37,436 bases of DNA, taken from a virus. Location of the stretch: positions 1-37,436 of the IMG/VR virus record IMGVR_UViG_3300017770_000049, one strand, 5' to 3'. Numbering within the stretch: position 1 is the first letter of the stretch; the number at the start of each line of letters is the position of its first letter. The notes beneath the pieces were generated by a model that saw only the letters and a list, made by a program, of their open reading frames with translations, was not told the DNA's origin and ran no database searches. Position numbers and translations under genes: made by a program. Positions 28,686-36,249 of the stretch are shown piece by piece.

Positions 28686-28854
28686 GGTTGAGAAGGGTGA
28701 GTACACCTTAGTAAGAAAGGAAGATCCTTGGACGTATGACACAGAGGTACGTACATTTAGTACAGAAAAAGAAGCAGAGACAGAAGCTGCAAGGTGGAAT
28801 ACAGGACGAGTAATAAACTATGAAGCTTATATAGGGAAAGAAAAACATGTATAA
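28666..28854 (+). CDS. 62-residue unknown protein
   Basis: ATG at 28666 follows AAAGGAG by about 6 nt; an upstream GTG at 28660 is unlikely. The product starts as a beta strand (YAVQIEVEKGEYTLVRKEDP) and has a helix (STEKEAETEAARWNTG). This looks like a small alpha-beta unit found in phages beside nuclease genes. Function unknown. Confidence 0.5.
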   Translation: MYAVQIEVEKGEYTLVRKEDPWTYDTEVRTFSTEKEAETEAARWNTGRVINYEAYIGKEKHV

Positions 28855-29392
28855 GAAAGAGCATAACGATACGACAGGCCGTGATAAGTACTACAAGGAT
28901 AACCCAGAGTCTATGCGTAAAAGAAATGAGAACCGTATGTGGGTCAATGGTAAGTACATACCTCCTACGCATGACTTACATAAGCCGGGACGATATAAAT
29001 CTTTTAATGACGCCGCCTTTGAAGGGTTAGGTAAATACTCTAACATCAAGGAAGGTTATGTGTATGCTCTAACTAATCCTGCATGGCGTGACTGGGTTAA
29101 GATTGGTATGGCTATTGATGTTGAGGATAGGGTTAATGCATATCAAACGTCCAGCCCCTTTAGAGACTTTCATCTACGAGGGTATGCCCATTTCAGTGAC
29201 AGACGTAAGGCAGAGTCAGATGTACACGACCTCGCCAAATCTATGTCTAATGACTACGTTAAAGAATGGTTCAAGCTTTCATGGCAAAATGCATTAGAGC
29301 TTATTGAAAAGGTGAAGAGTAGATCTATATCAGACATGACTGATGAAGAACGTAAACGTGCCATAGAAAGAAGCGAGGCCAATAAAGTATGA
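28847..29392 (+). CDS. GIY-YIG / T5orf172-like nuclease
   Basis: The product has 181 residues. The C-terminal two thirds contain EGYVYALTNPAWRDWVKIGM, where YVY and KIG stand for the two halves of the GIY-YIG motif, then DVEDRVNAYQTSSPF and HFSDRRKAESDVHD with the expected Arg and Glu. This is the T5orf172/MUG113 branch. Such proteins may be homing-type or host-DNA endonucleases. It is a free-standing gene with no intron in the neighbourhood. The start overlaps the upstream gene by 8 nt. Confidence 0.75.
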   Translation: MYKKEHNDTTGRDKYYKDNPESMRKRNENRMWVNGKYIPPTHDLHKPGRYKSFNDAAFEGLGKYSNIKEGYVYALTNPAWRDWVKIGMAIDVEDRVNAYQTSSPFRDFHLRGYAHFSDRRKAESDVHDLAKSMSNDYVKEWFKLSWQNALELIEKVKSRSISDMTDEERKRAIERSEANKV

Positions 29393-30624
29393 TGGAATTA
29401 GCACTCATAAGATCTCTCATGAATAAAGAATTTTATGAGGGACATAAGGGTATCCGTACCCCCGACAAACTCTTTACGAAAGATGTTAGAAAGATTAAGC
29501 ACACCGTAGAGATGGCTATGCAGGAGTACGATAAAGATCTGTCTGTGTCGGAAGTAGAGGGCTTGTTCTTCTCTTCCAACGCAACACTTACTACATCTAA
29601 CAAGACAGTATATAAGGAAATCTTTAACAAGATCCGCAAAGAAGAACCTATGTCTAAGCCTATCGCTAAGGAAGTTTTGTCTAAACTTTTTCAGCAGATG
29701 GTAGGGGAAGAGGTAGCCAACATAGGTTTTGATTATGTTAATGGTACACAGAAAAGTCTTGAGCCTCTGAGAAAACTACTGAGTGATTACGAGGATGACT
29801 TTACCCCAAGCCTTAACTTAAATTTCTGTGATATATCTATTGAGACACTGCTCAAGGCTAACGAGAAACAATCTCAGTGGAAGTTTAACATTCCTAGCTT
29901 ACACCGTAAGGTTGAGGGTATTAGTGGTGGGCACTTCTTAATTGTAGGCGCACGACCTAACACAGGTAAGACAAGCTTTCATGCATCTCTTATTGCAGGA
30001 CCTAATGGTTTTGCTAAGCAGGGTGCACGTTGTCTTATTCTCTGTAATGAAGAGGCGTATGAACGTGTAGCGTTTCGCTATCTTACTGCAGCTACCAGCC
30101 TGACGATGGAAGAAGTTAAAGATAACTTTCCTCTAGCCTCGACAAGATACCAACGTGTCAGAGATAACATAGATCTGTACGACAGTACGGGTAAAGACAT
30201 GGTATGGGTAGAGGCGGCTATTAAAAACTACAAGCCTGACATTGTGGTACTTGACATGGGTGATAAGTTTGCACCTCGTACCAGTGACAAGTCAGACGTG
30301 TACCTAAAGGATGCAGCTATTCATGCACGTAACATTGCAAAGCAATACAACACAGCAATTATATGGATGTCCCAATTGTCTGCAGCAGCAGAGAATAGGA
30401 TTAACGTAGACCAGTCTATGCTTGAAGGGAGTAAAACAGGCAAGGCTGCAGAGGCAGACCTCATGATTCTTATATCTAAGAACCCTACAATGGCAGAGCT
30501 AGGGGATGAGGATGAGGTAGACAATCAGCGCTATCTTGTACTGGCTAAGAACAAGTTAAAAGGTGGCTGGCATGGTAAGATACCCTGCGAGTTAGATGGA
30601 GCTAGAGCGCAGTATTCTGCGTAG
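29389..30624 (+). CDS. Replicative DNA helicase (DnaB/T7 gp4-like)
   Basis: The product has 411 residues. The RecA-like core has Walker A GARPNTGKTS (K194), Walker B IVVLDMGDK and the H-motif-like IIWMSQLSAAAENR, then SKTGKAAEADLMILISKNP. The N-terminal 150 residues carry no zinc finger or TOPRIM, so this is the helicase half only; the primase is the gene at 26704. It unwinds the phage DNA ahead of the polymerase. The start overlaps the GIY-YIG gene stop (ATGA). Confidence 0.85.
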   Translation: MMELALIRSLMNKEFYEGHKGIRTPDKLFTKDVRKIKHTVEMAMQEYDKDLSVSEVEGLFFSSNATLTTSNKTVYKEIFNKIRKEEPMSKPIAKEVLSKLFQQMVGEEVANIGFDYVNGTQKSLEPLRKLLSDYEDDFTPSLNLNFCDISIETLLKANEKQSQWKFNIPSLHRKVEGISGGHFLIVGARPNTGKTSFHASLIAGPNGFAKQGARCLILCNEEAYERVAFRYLTAATSLTMEEVKDNFPLASTRYQRVRDNIDLYDSTGKDMVWVEAAIKNYKPDIVVLDMGDKFAPRTSDKSDVYLKDAAIHARNIAKQYNTAIIWMSQLSAAAENRINVDQSMLEGSKTGKAAEADLMILISKNPTMAELGDEDEVDNQRYLVLAKNKLKGGWHGKIPCELDGARAQYSA

Positions 30625-30638
30625 GAAGGTATATTAAT

Positions 30639-32717
30639 ATGAAGCGTGTTCTTGATGTCGAGAATACAACTACCAAACGAAACAACAAACTACACATGGA
30701 CCCCTTTGAGTCAGACAATACACTAACACAAGTAGGTGTGCAGGATGTAGATACTCACCGTCAATACATCTATACGTTTGATCATGAGGAGCAGCAAGAT
30801 TATAGTGGAGATGCGTTCAAAGCTGTACAAGCTATATTAGATACTACCACACTACTTATCATGCACAATGCACAGCATGACTTGGCGTGGCTATGGGCTA
30901 GTGGTTTCAAGTATGACGGTAAGATCTACGATACTATGCTGGCAGAGTATGTACTAATGCGAGGGGATCACTTAGAGATCTTAGTTACAGGTAGTGTTAA
31001 AAAGAAATCACTGAGCTTAGACAATTGTGCTAAGCGCAGAGAGTTGTACTATCAGAAGGACGATACCCTAAAGAGATACTTCAAGGATGGCTATGGTACA
31101 AATCAGATACCTCTAGACGAACTAACACATTACTTATCATGTGACTTAAAAACAACTGCAGCTTTGTATAAAGCTACTGAGGTAGACTACAACGCACCAG
31201 AGTCAAAGTCTTTACATACTATCCGGGATATCACGTTCAACGTCTGTAAGACACTTACTCGTATCTATATGAATGGCATCAAGATAGATCAGGATGCTTT
31301 AGATGTAGTGCAACAGGAGTTTGAGAAAGAGAAAGCAGAGATAGAAGAAAGGCTGCAGAAGAAAACAAGAGAGCTTATGGGGGATACGCCTATCAATCTT
31401 AATAGTCCAGAGCAATCCTCTCAGGTACTGTTCAGTAGAAAGGTAAACAACAAAAAGGAATGGGCAGATCTGTTTGAATATACTTCTACTGTTGAAGAGT
31501 ATAAAGACGCAGTAAACAAAAACAGTACCCTGTTACGCAAGACTAAGGCTTTCACTTGTCCTACCTGCGATGGAGAAGGCAAGGCTTTCAAGAAGAAGAA
31601 AGATGGTTCAAGATACAGCAAAGCTAACAAGTGTAAGGACTGTGATGCACGAGGCTATCAGCTACAGCAGACAAACGAGATGGCGGGCTTAGGCTTCTTC
31701 CCACCTAGTAAGTCATGGGTTAGTGCCAATGGTTTCAGTACAGGAAAGGATAACATGGATGCACTTATTGCAACGGCTAAAACAAATAACATGGAAAGTG
31801 CGGTATCTTTTCTTTCAGATCTTAAGCGGCTTAGCGCTATCAGTTCTTACCTTTCTAGTTTTGTTGATGGCATACGTACTTATACTAAGCCTGATGGATT
31901 CCTTCATGTAGGTCTTACCCAGCACATAACTTCAACGGGCAGGTTTAGCGGGCGTAACCCTAACATGCAGAACATGCCACGAGGTAATACATTCCCAGTC
32001 AAACGTGTCTTTGTTTCACGTTGGGAAGGCGGGAGCGTTATGGAAGCAGACTTTGCCCAGCTTGAATTTAGGGCGGCAGCATTCCTGTCTCAGGACAAGG
32101 TAGCTATGGAAGAGATTGCCACAGGGTTTGACGTACACGCTTACACTGCAAAGGTTATCACTGATGCAGGGCAACCTACAGGCAGACAAGAAGCTAAGGC
32201 TCATACCTTTGCCCCTTTATTTGGCGCTAGTGGGTACGGCAGGAGTAAGGCAGAAGCTGCTTACTACACGCACTTCAACGAGAAGTACAAAGGTATAGCT
32301 GCATGGCATAAGAAGTTAGGAGATGAGGCAGTTCGCTACCAGAAGATAACCAATGTGTCAGGCCGACAGTATGCTTTCCCTAATACAGAGAGACGTATGA
32401 ATGGCACACCTACTAATTTTACTACCATAAAAAACTATCCAGTGCAGGGCTTTGCTACAGGGGATGTCACTCCTGTCATTCTTATGGAGCTAGAGCATAG
32501 ACTTATGCCCTTACAATCTAAAGTTGTGAATACAGTGCATGACTCAATGGTGGTAGATGTACATCCAGAGGAGATAGATTATGTAATACAAATGGTAACA
32601 GATCTTAACGAGGACTTAGACAAAATTATATACGAAGCATACGGCGTAGAAATGAATGTGCCTATGTTATTAGAAGCCAAGATTGGTCCTAATTGGCTTG
32701 ACACAAAAGACGTTTAA
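30639..32717 (+). CDS. Family A DNA polymerase with half DnaJ zinc finger
   Basis: The product has 692 residues. An N-terminal 3'-5' exonuclease is shown by LDVENT (D6, E8), HNAQHDLAWL and the later HYLSCDLKT. Between exonuclease and polymerase stands a zinc finger, CPTCDGEG (C307, C310) and CKDCDARG (C332, C335), one of the two zinc sites of a DnaJ cysteine-rich domain. Polymerase motif A is EADFAQLEFR (D471), motif B is in KAHTFAPLFGASGYG, and motif C is TVHDSM (D635). This inserted zinc finger is the marker of HMO-2011-type phages. The AAGGTATATTAAT leader is a weak ribosome site. The 3' end holds a promoter for the next gene. Confidence 0.9.
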   Translation: MKRVLDVENTTTKRNNKLHMDPFESDNTLTQVGVQDVDTHRQYIYTFDHEEQQDYSGDAFKAVQAILDTTTLLIMHNAQHDLAWLWASGFKYDGKIYDTMLAEYVLMRGDHLEILVTGSVKKKSLSLDNCAKRRELYYQKDDTLKRYFKDGYGTNQIPLDELTHYLSCDLKTTAALYKATEVDYNAPESKSLHTIRDITFNVCKTLTRIYMNGIKIDQDALDVVQQEFEKEKAEIEERLQKKTRELMGDTPINLNSPEQSSQVLFSRKVNNKKEWADLFEYTSTVEEYKDAVNKNSTLLRKTKAFTCPTCDGEGKAFKKKKDGSRYSKANKCKDCDARGYQLQQTNEMAGLGFFPPSKSWVSANGFSTGKDNMDALIATAKTNNMESAVSFLSDLKRLSAISSYLSSFVDGIRTYTKPDGFLHVGLTQHITSTGRFSGRNPNMQNMPRGNTFPVKRVFVSRWEGGSVMEADFAQLEFRAAAFLSQDKVAMEEIATGFDVHAYTAKVITDAGQPTGRQEAKAHTFAPLFGASGYGRSKAEAAYYTHFNEKYKGIAAWHKKLGDEAVRYQKITNVSGRQYAFPNTERRMNGTPTNFTTIKNYPVQGFATGDVTPVILMELEHRLMPLQSKVVNTVHDSMVVDVHPEEIDYVIQMVTDLNEDLDKIIYEAYGVEMNVPMLLEAKIGPNWLDTKDV

Positions 32718-32726
32718 TGATATAAC
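32698..32726 (+). promoter_or_regulatory. Rightward sigma70-like promoter at the 3' end of the polymerase gene
   Basis: TTGACA (32698-32703) and TATAAC (32721-32726, followed by T) are 17 bp apart, the best match on the plus strand. The -35 lies in the last codons of the polymerase gene; transcripts would start near 32733, just before the ATG of the 282-residue gene at 32762 (site AAAGGAAA). Confidence 0.75.
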
Positions 32727-32761
32727 TTCACTTCCAACAAACTCAACAAAGGAAAATAAAT

Positions 32762-33610
32762 ATGAGTACATCAGTAGCATTATCCGTAGATGGTATGTCT
32801 TTATCAGAGGCAATGGGAATGTCATCTACACCTACCGCATCAACCCTTGCTCGTGTAGCACAGGTGCACAATCCTATCACCGTATCTATTGGTGATGACG
32901 AGAAGATTACTGTACCTGTAGGTGCATTCAAAGTAACCATGCCTGACGGGGAAGTTGTCTATACTCGAAAGGCATCTATTCGTGTGTTTGCACAGCGTCA
33001 GCAGTGGCAGCGTTGGGATTCAGCATCAGAGACAATGAACAAAAGTCTCATGTCTAATAGTTTGAATGGGGATCTAAAAGATACCACAGGTAAGTTCAAC
33101 TTGGGCCGACCTAGTGGTTACATTGAAGACTTCCAATCTTTACCAGAGGCTACGAAGAATCTTATTCGCAGCATCAAGCGTGTAAAGGTTACGCTTGGTA
33201 TGATTATTCTGGACAATCCAATGGACTATTCGGGTAATCCCTTACAAGGCTACGAGGATGAGATTCCGTTTGTGATGGACATCAAGAATACAGAGAGCAT
33301 GAAGTCATTGGACAATGCGCTTAGTAAGATCATGTCTAAGAAGCTCACCCCAGTAGAGCATACTGTTGCACTGTCTAGCGCTAAGCGTGAGTTGCCTACA
33401 GGTGCTAAGTACGCTGTGCTAGTGGCTGATCTAGGGAGCAAGGTAAACTTTCAAGAGCAGGACAGTGCTACACTACAGGACTTCTTGAACTGGGTAGAGT
33501 ACTCCAACAGTTATGTATCTCAGAAGTGGCAGGAGAATAGTTCATCAGCAATAAGTGCTAGTGACGCTGATCTGGTTTCTTCAATCGTAGAAGTACAAGA
33601 AGCACAGTAA
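32762..33610 (+). CDS. Unknown protein, candidate ssDNA-binding protein
   Basis: The product has 282 residues. It begins with a Ser/Thr-rich part (MSTSVALSVDGMSLSEAMGM) and has RVFAQRQQWQRWDSASETMN, LGRPSGYIEDFQSLPEATKN and IKRVKVTLGMIILD. It ends with SDADLVSSIVEVQEAQ. Proteins of this kind stand between polymerase and exonuclease in related phages and have no named family. The position after polymerase, its own promoter and the acidic tail suggest a ssDNA-binding role; there is no OB-fold signature that I can identify by eye. Confidence 0.5.
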   Translation: MSTSVALSVDGMSLSEAMGMSSTPTASTLARVAQVHNPITVSIGDDEKITVPVGAFKVTMPDGEVVYTRKASIRVFAQRQQWQRWDSASETMNKSLMSNSLNGDLKDTTGKFNLGRPSGYIEDFQSLPEATKNLIRSIKRVKVTLGMIILDNPMDYSGNPLQGYEDEIPFVMDIKNTESMKSLDNALSKIMSKKLTPVEHTVALSSAKRELPTGAKYAVLVADLGSKVNFQEQDSATLQDFLNWVEYSNSYVSQKWQENSSSAISASDADLVSSIVEVQEAQ

Positions 33611-34455
33611 TGATGCATCCCGCAGAACTGTCCGTACATTCATATCTACGCAAAGCCTTAGATGGTGATGCAGGTATGTCTAAAGAAAACATTGAAGCCA
33701 TAGTAGCAGACGTTGCTAAGGCTTTGGAGAAGCAGTTTAACGGCGGGCCAAGAGATGAATTTAAACTTAGGATGTCTAATATCGGGCGTCCTAAGTGCCA
33801 ACTCTGGTTTGAAAAGAATGACCCTGAGACAGATGAGCATAAGCCTACATCATTCCTACTACAGATGATGCTAGGTGATTTTGTTGAGGCGTTATTCAAA
33901 GGTCTGCTTCGTGAAGCTGGTGTTAAGTTTAAAGACAATGACAAGGTAACATTGAACTTAGGTGAAGGTAAAGATATCAAGGGTGAGTTTGATATGATAC
34001 TGGACAATAAGCTTGATGATGTTAAGTCTGCATCGCCTTGGTCCTACACTAACAAGTTCACTAACTTTGAAACACTTGCCCAAGGAGATTCGTTTGGGTA
34101 TGTACCTCAACTGGTTGGTTATGCTAAGGCAGCTAACGTAGGTGTAGGTGGTTGGTGGGTAGTCAACAAATCCAATGGCGAGTTTAAATACGTATCAGCA
34201 GAGGGTGTCAATGAAGAAAAAGTAATAGAGGACATAGAAGGAACATATGATTACATTAATAATGATGAACCTTTTGAGCGCTGCTTTGGGGCAGTACCAG
34301 AAACGTATAGAAAGAAACCATCAGGCAACATGAAGTTAAACTCTTCCTGTAGGTTCTGTTCACATAAGCGTAAGTGCTGGCCTACTATGCAGACCTTACC
34401 ATCTAAAGTATACTCAGGAAACAAAGAAGCACCCCTAGTTGATTACATCTTATAG
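33610..34455 (+). CDS. Cas4/RecB-like PD-(D/E)XK exonuclease with Fe-S cysteines
   Basis: The product has 281 residues. Catalytic residues are visible as GEFDMI (D128) and DVK (D137 and K139), with QLVGY (Q167) as the RecB-type motif. Four Cys for an iron-sulfur cluster are at C63 (PKCQLWF) and C247, C250 and C256 (SCRFCSHKRKCWP). This is the Cas4/AddB style of exonuclease. It degrades DNA ends or resects them for recombination. The start overlaps the preceding stop as TAATG. The gene before is the candidate ssDNA-binding protein, the gene after that leads to endonuclease I, so these three may form a recombination set. Confidence 0.82.
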   Translation: MMHPAELSVHSYLRKALDGDAGMSKENIEAIVADVAKALEKQFNGGPRDEFKLRMSNIGRPKCQLWFEKNDPETDEHKPTSFLLQMMLGDFVEALFKGLLREAGVKFKDNDKVTLNLGEGKDIKGEFDMILDNKLDDVKSASPWSYTNKFTNFETLAQGDSFGYVPQLVGYAKAANVGVGGWWVVNKSNGEFKYVSAEGVNEEKVIEDIEGTYDYINNDEPFERCFGAVPETYRKKPSGNMKLNSSCRFCSHKRKCWPTMQTLPSKVYSGNKEAPLVDYIL

Positions 34456-34466
34456 AAAGGAAAGAC

Positions 34467-34676
34467 ATGACTAAGCTAACATTAGACGATAAAGAATATG
34501 AGATCGAAGACATGACAGAGGAACAGAAGGAGATTCTAAACATACTAAACTTAGGCTCCAATGCATCTGCTCTCTTAAATCACATTACGCAATGTGTACA
34601 GGCTGTACAGCAGATGAAAACAAACGAGTTAAAATCTTCTTTGGAACCTGATAATGCCACCGAAGAAGAAACCTAG
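34467..34676 (+). CDS. Small acidic conserved phage protein (DUF6447-like)
   Basis: The product has 69 residues and is acidic, with a helix (EEQKEILNILNLGSNASALL followed by NHITQCVQAVQQMK). The pattern LTLDDKEYEIEDMTEEQK is typical of a family of phage proteins of unknown function, DUF6447. GAAAGGAAAG lies before the ATG. It overlaps endonuclease I by 23 nt. Confidence 0.6.
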   Translation: MTKLTLDDKEYEIEDMTEEQKEILNILNLGSNASALLNHITQCVQAVQQMKTNELKSSLEPDNATEEET

Positions 34677-35100
34677 AAGGCATAACTCAAGAAGGTATCG
34701 CAGCGGCTTAGAGAAAGAAGTCGCTGCATTCTTGAGTAGTAATCAGAAGTCGGTAAGGTATGAGAAACTAAAGATAGAATGGGAAGACTTTAGATACAGA
34801 ACTTACACCCCTGACTTTGTGTTGGACAACAACATAATAATTGAAACCAAAGGTATCTTTGATAGTGAAGATAGACGCAAACACTTGGAGATAAAAAAGC
34901 AACACCCTTACCTAGACATTAGGTTTGTATTTAGTAACTCAAGATCTAAGCTTTACAAAGGAGCTAAAACAATGTATCAGGAATGGTGCGACAAGAACAA
35001 TTTTAAATGGGCGCACAGAGTTATCCCGGAAGAATGGTTAAAAGAAGATCCTACTACTGAAATAAACTTAGATAAGATTACTGTACAAAGGAAACTATAA
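34654..35100 (+). CDS. Endonuclease I / Holliday junction resolvase (T7 gp3-like)
   Basis: The product has 148 residues, similar to T7 gp3 (149). SGLEKEVAAF, TYTPDFVLDN and IETKGIFDSEDRRK are the SGxE, YxPDF and ExKG motifs, with the catalytic Glu, Asp, Glu and Lys of this PD-(D/E)XK enzyme. C-terminal WCDKNNFKWAHRVIPEEWLK matches too. It resolves branched DNA before packaging and may help break down host DNA. The start lies 23 nt inside the previous gene. Confidence 0.88.
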   Translation: MPPKKKPRRHNSRRYRSGLEKEVAAFLSSNQKSVRYEKLKIEWEDFRYRTYTPDFVLDNNIIIETKGIFDSEDRRKHLEIKKQHPYLDIRFVFSNSRSKLYKGAKTMYQEWCDKNNFKWAHRVIPEEWLKEDPTTEINLDKITVQRKL

Positions 35101-35460
35101 ATGGTTAGAAGAATATCCAATCAAGAAGTAGCTATCATTCTATCTCTAGATGATTCAGAAGAAGAGGATGCGTTGAGTGTAGTTACTTATGTACCCAAGG
35201 ATTGTGATTTAGATAGAGATACCCTTGACGAATTACTAAACGTAACTACATTCCTTACATCCTTCCTACATTTAGCGGAGAGAAATCAAACTTTGCGAAA
35301 GCAGGTTATGGAATATAGAAACGCTTTGTTGGACATGGAGCATCTAGAAGATATGGATTTTATAGAAGAGGAAGAAGGTTTACCACCCGTAGATGTAAAG
35401 ACTACCAATGGTAAGGTCATACGATTAGATGCATGGACAAAGACAAAAGGAAATGCTTGA
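35101..35460 (+). CDS. Unknown acidic protein
   Basis: The product has 119 residues, starts immediately after the endonuclease stop and ends overlapping the DUF3310 ATG. The N-terminal part (NQEVAIILSLDDSEEEDALS) and the helix (LNVTTFLTSFLHLAERNQTL) are followed by a very acidic stretch. No family is recognised. Confidence 0.5.
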   Translation: MVRRISNQEVAIILSLDDSEEEDALSVVTYVPKDCDLDRDTLDELLNVTTFLTSFLHLAERNQTLRKQVMEYRNALLDMEHLEDMDFIEEEEGLPPVDVKTTNGKVIRLDAWTKTKGNA

Positions 35461-35699
35461 TGTCAAAACAGTTTGATCCTGTTAATAGCCCGCCACACTA
35501 CACAATAGGAAATGGAGTGGAGTGTATTGAGTATATCAAACAAGTACTTACCCCAGAGGAGTTCAAAGGCTACTGCCACGGCAACTTAATTAAGTATCAA
35601 CACAGGCACGGATATAAGGGTAAGCCTGTAGAAGATATGGAAAAAGCACAGTACTATCTCAATAAATTAGTAGAAACATTAAAGGAGATTCACAAGTGA
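35460..35699 (+). CDS. DUF3310 protein
   Basis: This 79-residue protein starts at the ATG at 35460. VNSPPHYTIGNGVECIEYIK then QVLTPEEFKGYCHGNLIKY and KPVEDMEKAQYYLNKLV match the DUF3310 family, a small phage protein seen beside nucleotide metabolism genes and sometimes named nucleotide kinase-like after T7 gp1.7. The precise reaction is not settled for this form. It overlaps the previous gene by one base and the next by four (GTGA). Confidence 0.85.
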   Translation: MSKQFDPVNSPPHYTIGNGVECIEYIKQVLTPEEFKGYCHGNLIKYQHRHGYKGKPVEDMEKAQYYLNKLVETLKEIHK

Positions 35700-35866
35700 C
35701 ACATGACTACACTGTTTCTTTTGTAATTAAAGTAGACGAGGATAACAATCTACTATCATCTCTACAAGAGGCACACAAAGAAGATATAGAAGAGTTAGTT
35801 TTAAATATGTTCTATGACGTAGATGATGTGACAATATCAAAACTATTGGTAAGGGATAGACCATGA
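35696..35866 (+). CDS. 56-residue acidic protein with GTG start
   Basis: The GTG at 35696 overlaps the DUF3310 stop as GTGA, and the TGA overlaps the MazG ATG as ATGA. AAAGGAG lies about 8 nt upstream of the GTG. The product has a beta strand (DYTVSFVIKVDEDNN) and a helix (EAHKEDIEELVLNMFY). Function unknown; the tight coupling on both sides supports the call. Confidence 0.6.
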   Translation: MTHDYTVSFVIKVDEDNNLLSSLQEAHKEDIEELVLNMFYDVDDVTISKLLVRDRP

Positions 35867-36249
35867 TTAACAAAAGTGACTTAGAAGCGTTTGGGTATTT
35901 CGATATGTTTCAAAACAGTACGGACTACGATCAAGACCCTGTAAGATTTTACAGTCAATTTGTAGAGGATAAGGTATTCACTAAAGGACGAGAGCGTTTA
36001 GTAGAAAATACTTTGGGTTTGGTTGGCGAAGCAGGAGAAGTATCTGAGAAGGTCAAGAAATTATTTAGAGATAAGAATAAATTTACAGACGAAGAAGTCC
36101 TTAAAGAACTGGGTGATGTATTGTTTTATACAGTAGCTTTAGCTAATATCTTTGGGGGAAACTTAAAGAAAGTTATGGAGATGAACATGGCAAAGTTAGA
36201 TGATAGAGAGCAACGTGGTGTATTAAAAGGAAGCGGTGACAATAGATGA
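35863..36249 (+). CDS. mazG: MazG-like nucleotide pyrophosphohydrolase
   Basis: The product has 128 residues. GLVGEAGEVSEKVKKLFRD and LKELGDVLFYTVALAN show the MazG EExxE...ExxD pattern (one helix pair with acidic Mg-binding residues). Phage MazG proteins cut NTPs or dNTPs to monophosphates and may also lower or alter ppGpp in the host. It stands next to the ribonucleotide reductase and shares the nucleotide supply role. The start overlaps the previous stop (ATGA). Confidence 0.85.
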   Translation: MINKSDLEAFGYFDMFQNSTDYDQDPVRFYSQFVEDKVFTKGRERLVENTLGLVGEAGEVSEKVKKLFRDKNKFTDEEVLKELGDVLFYTVALANIFGGNLKKVMEMNMAKLDDREQRGVLKGSGDNR

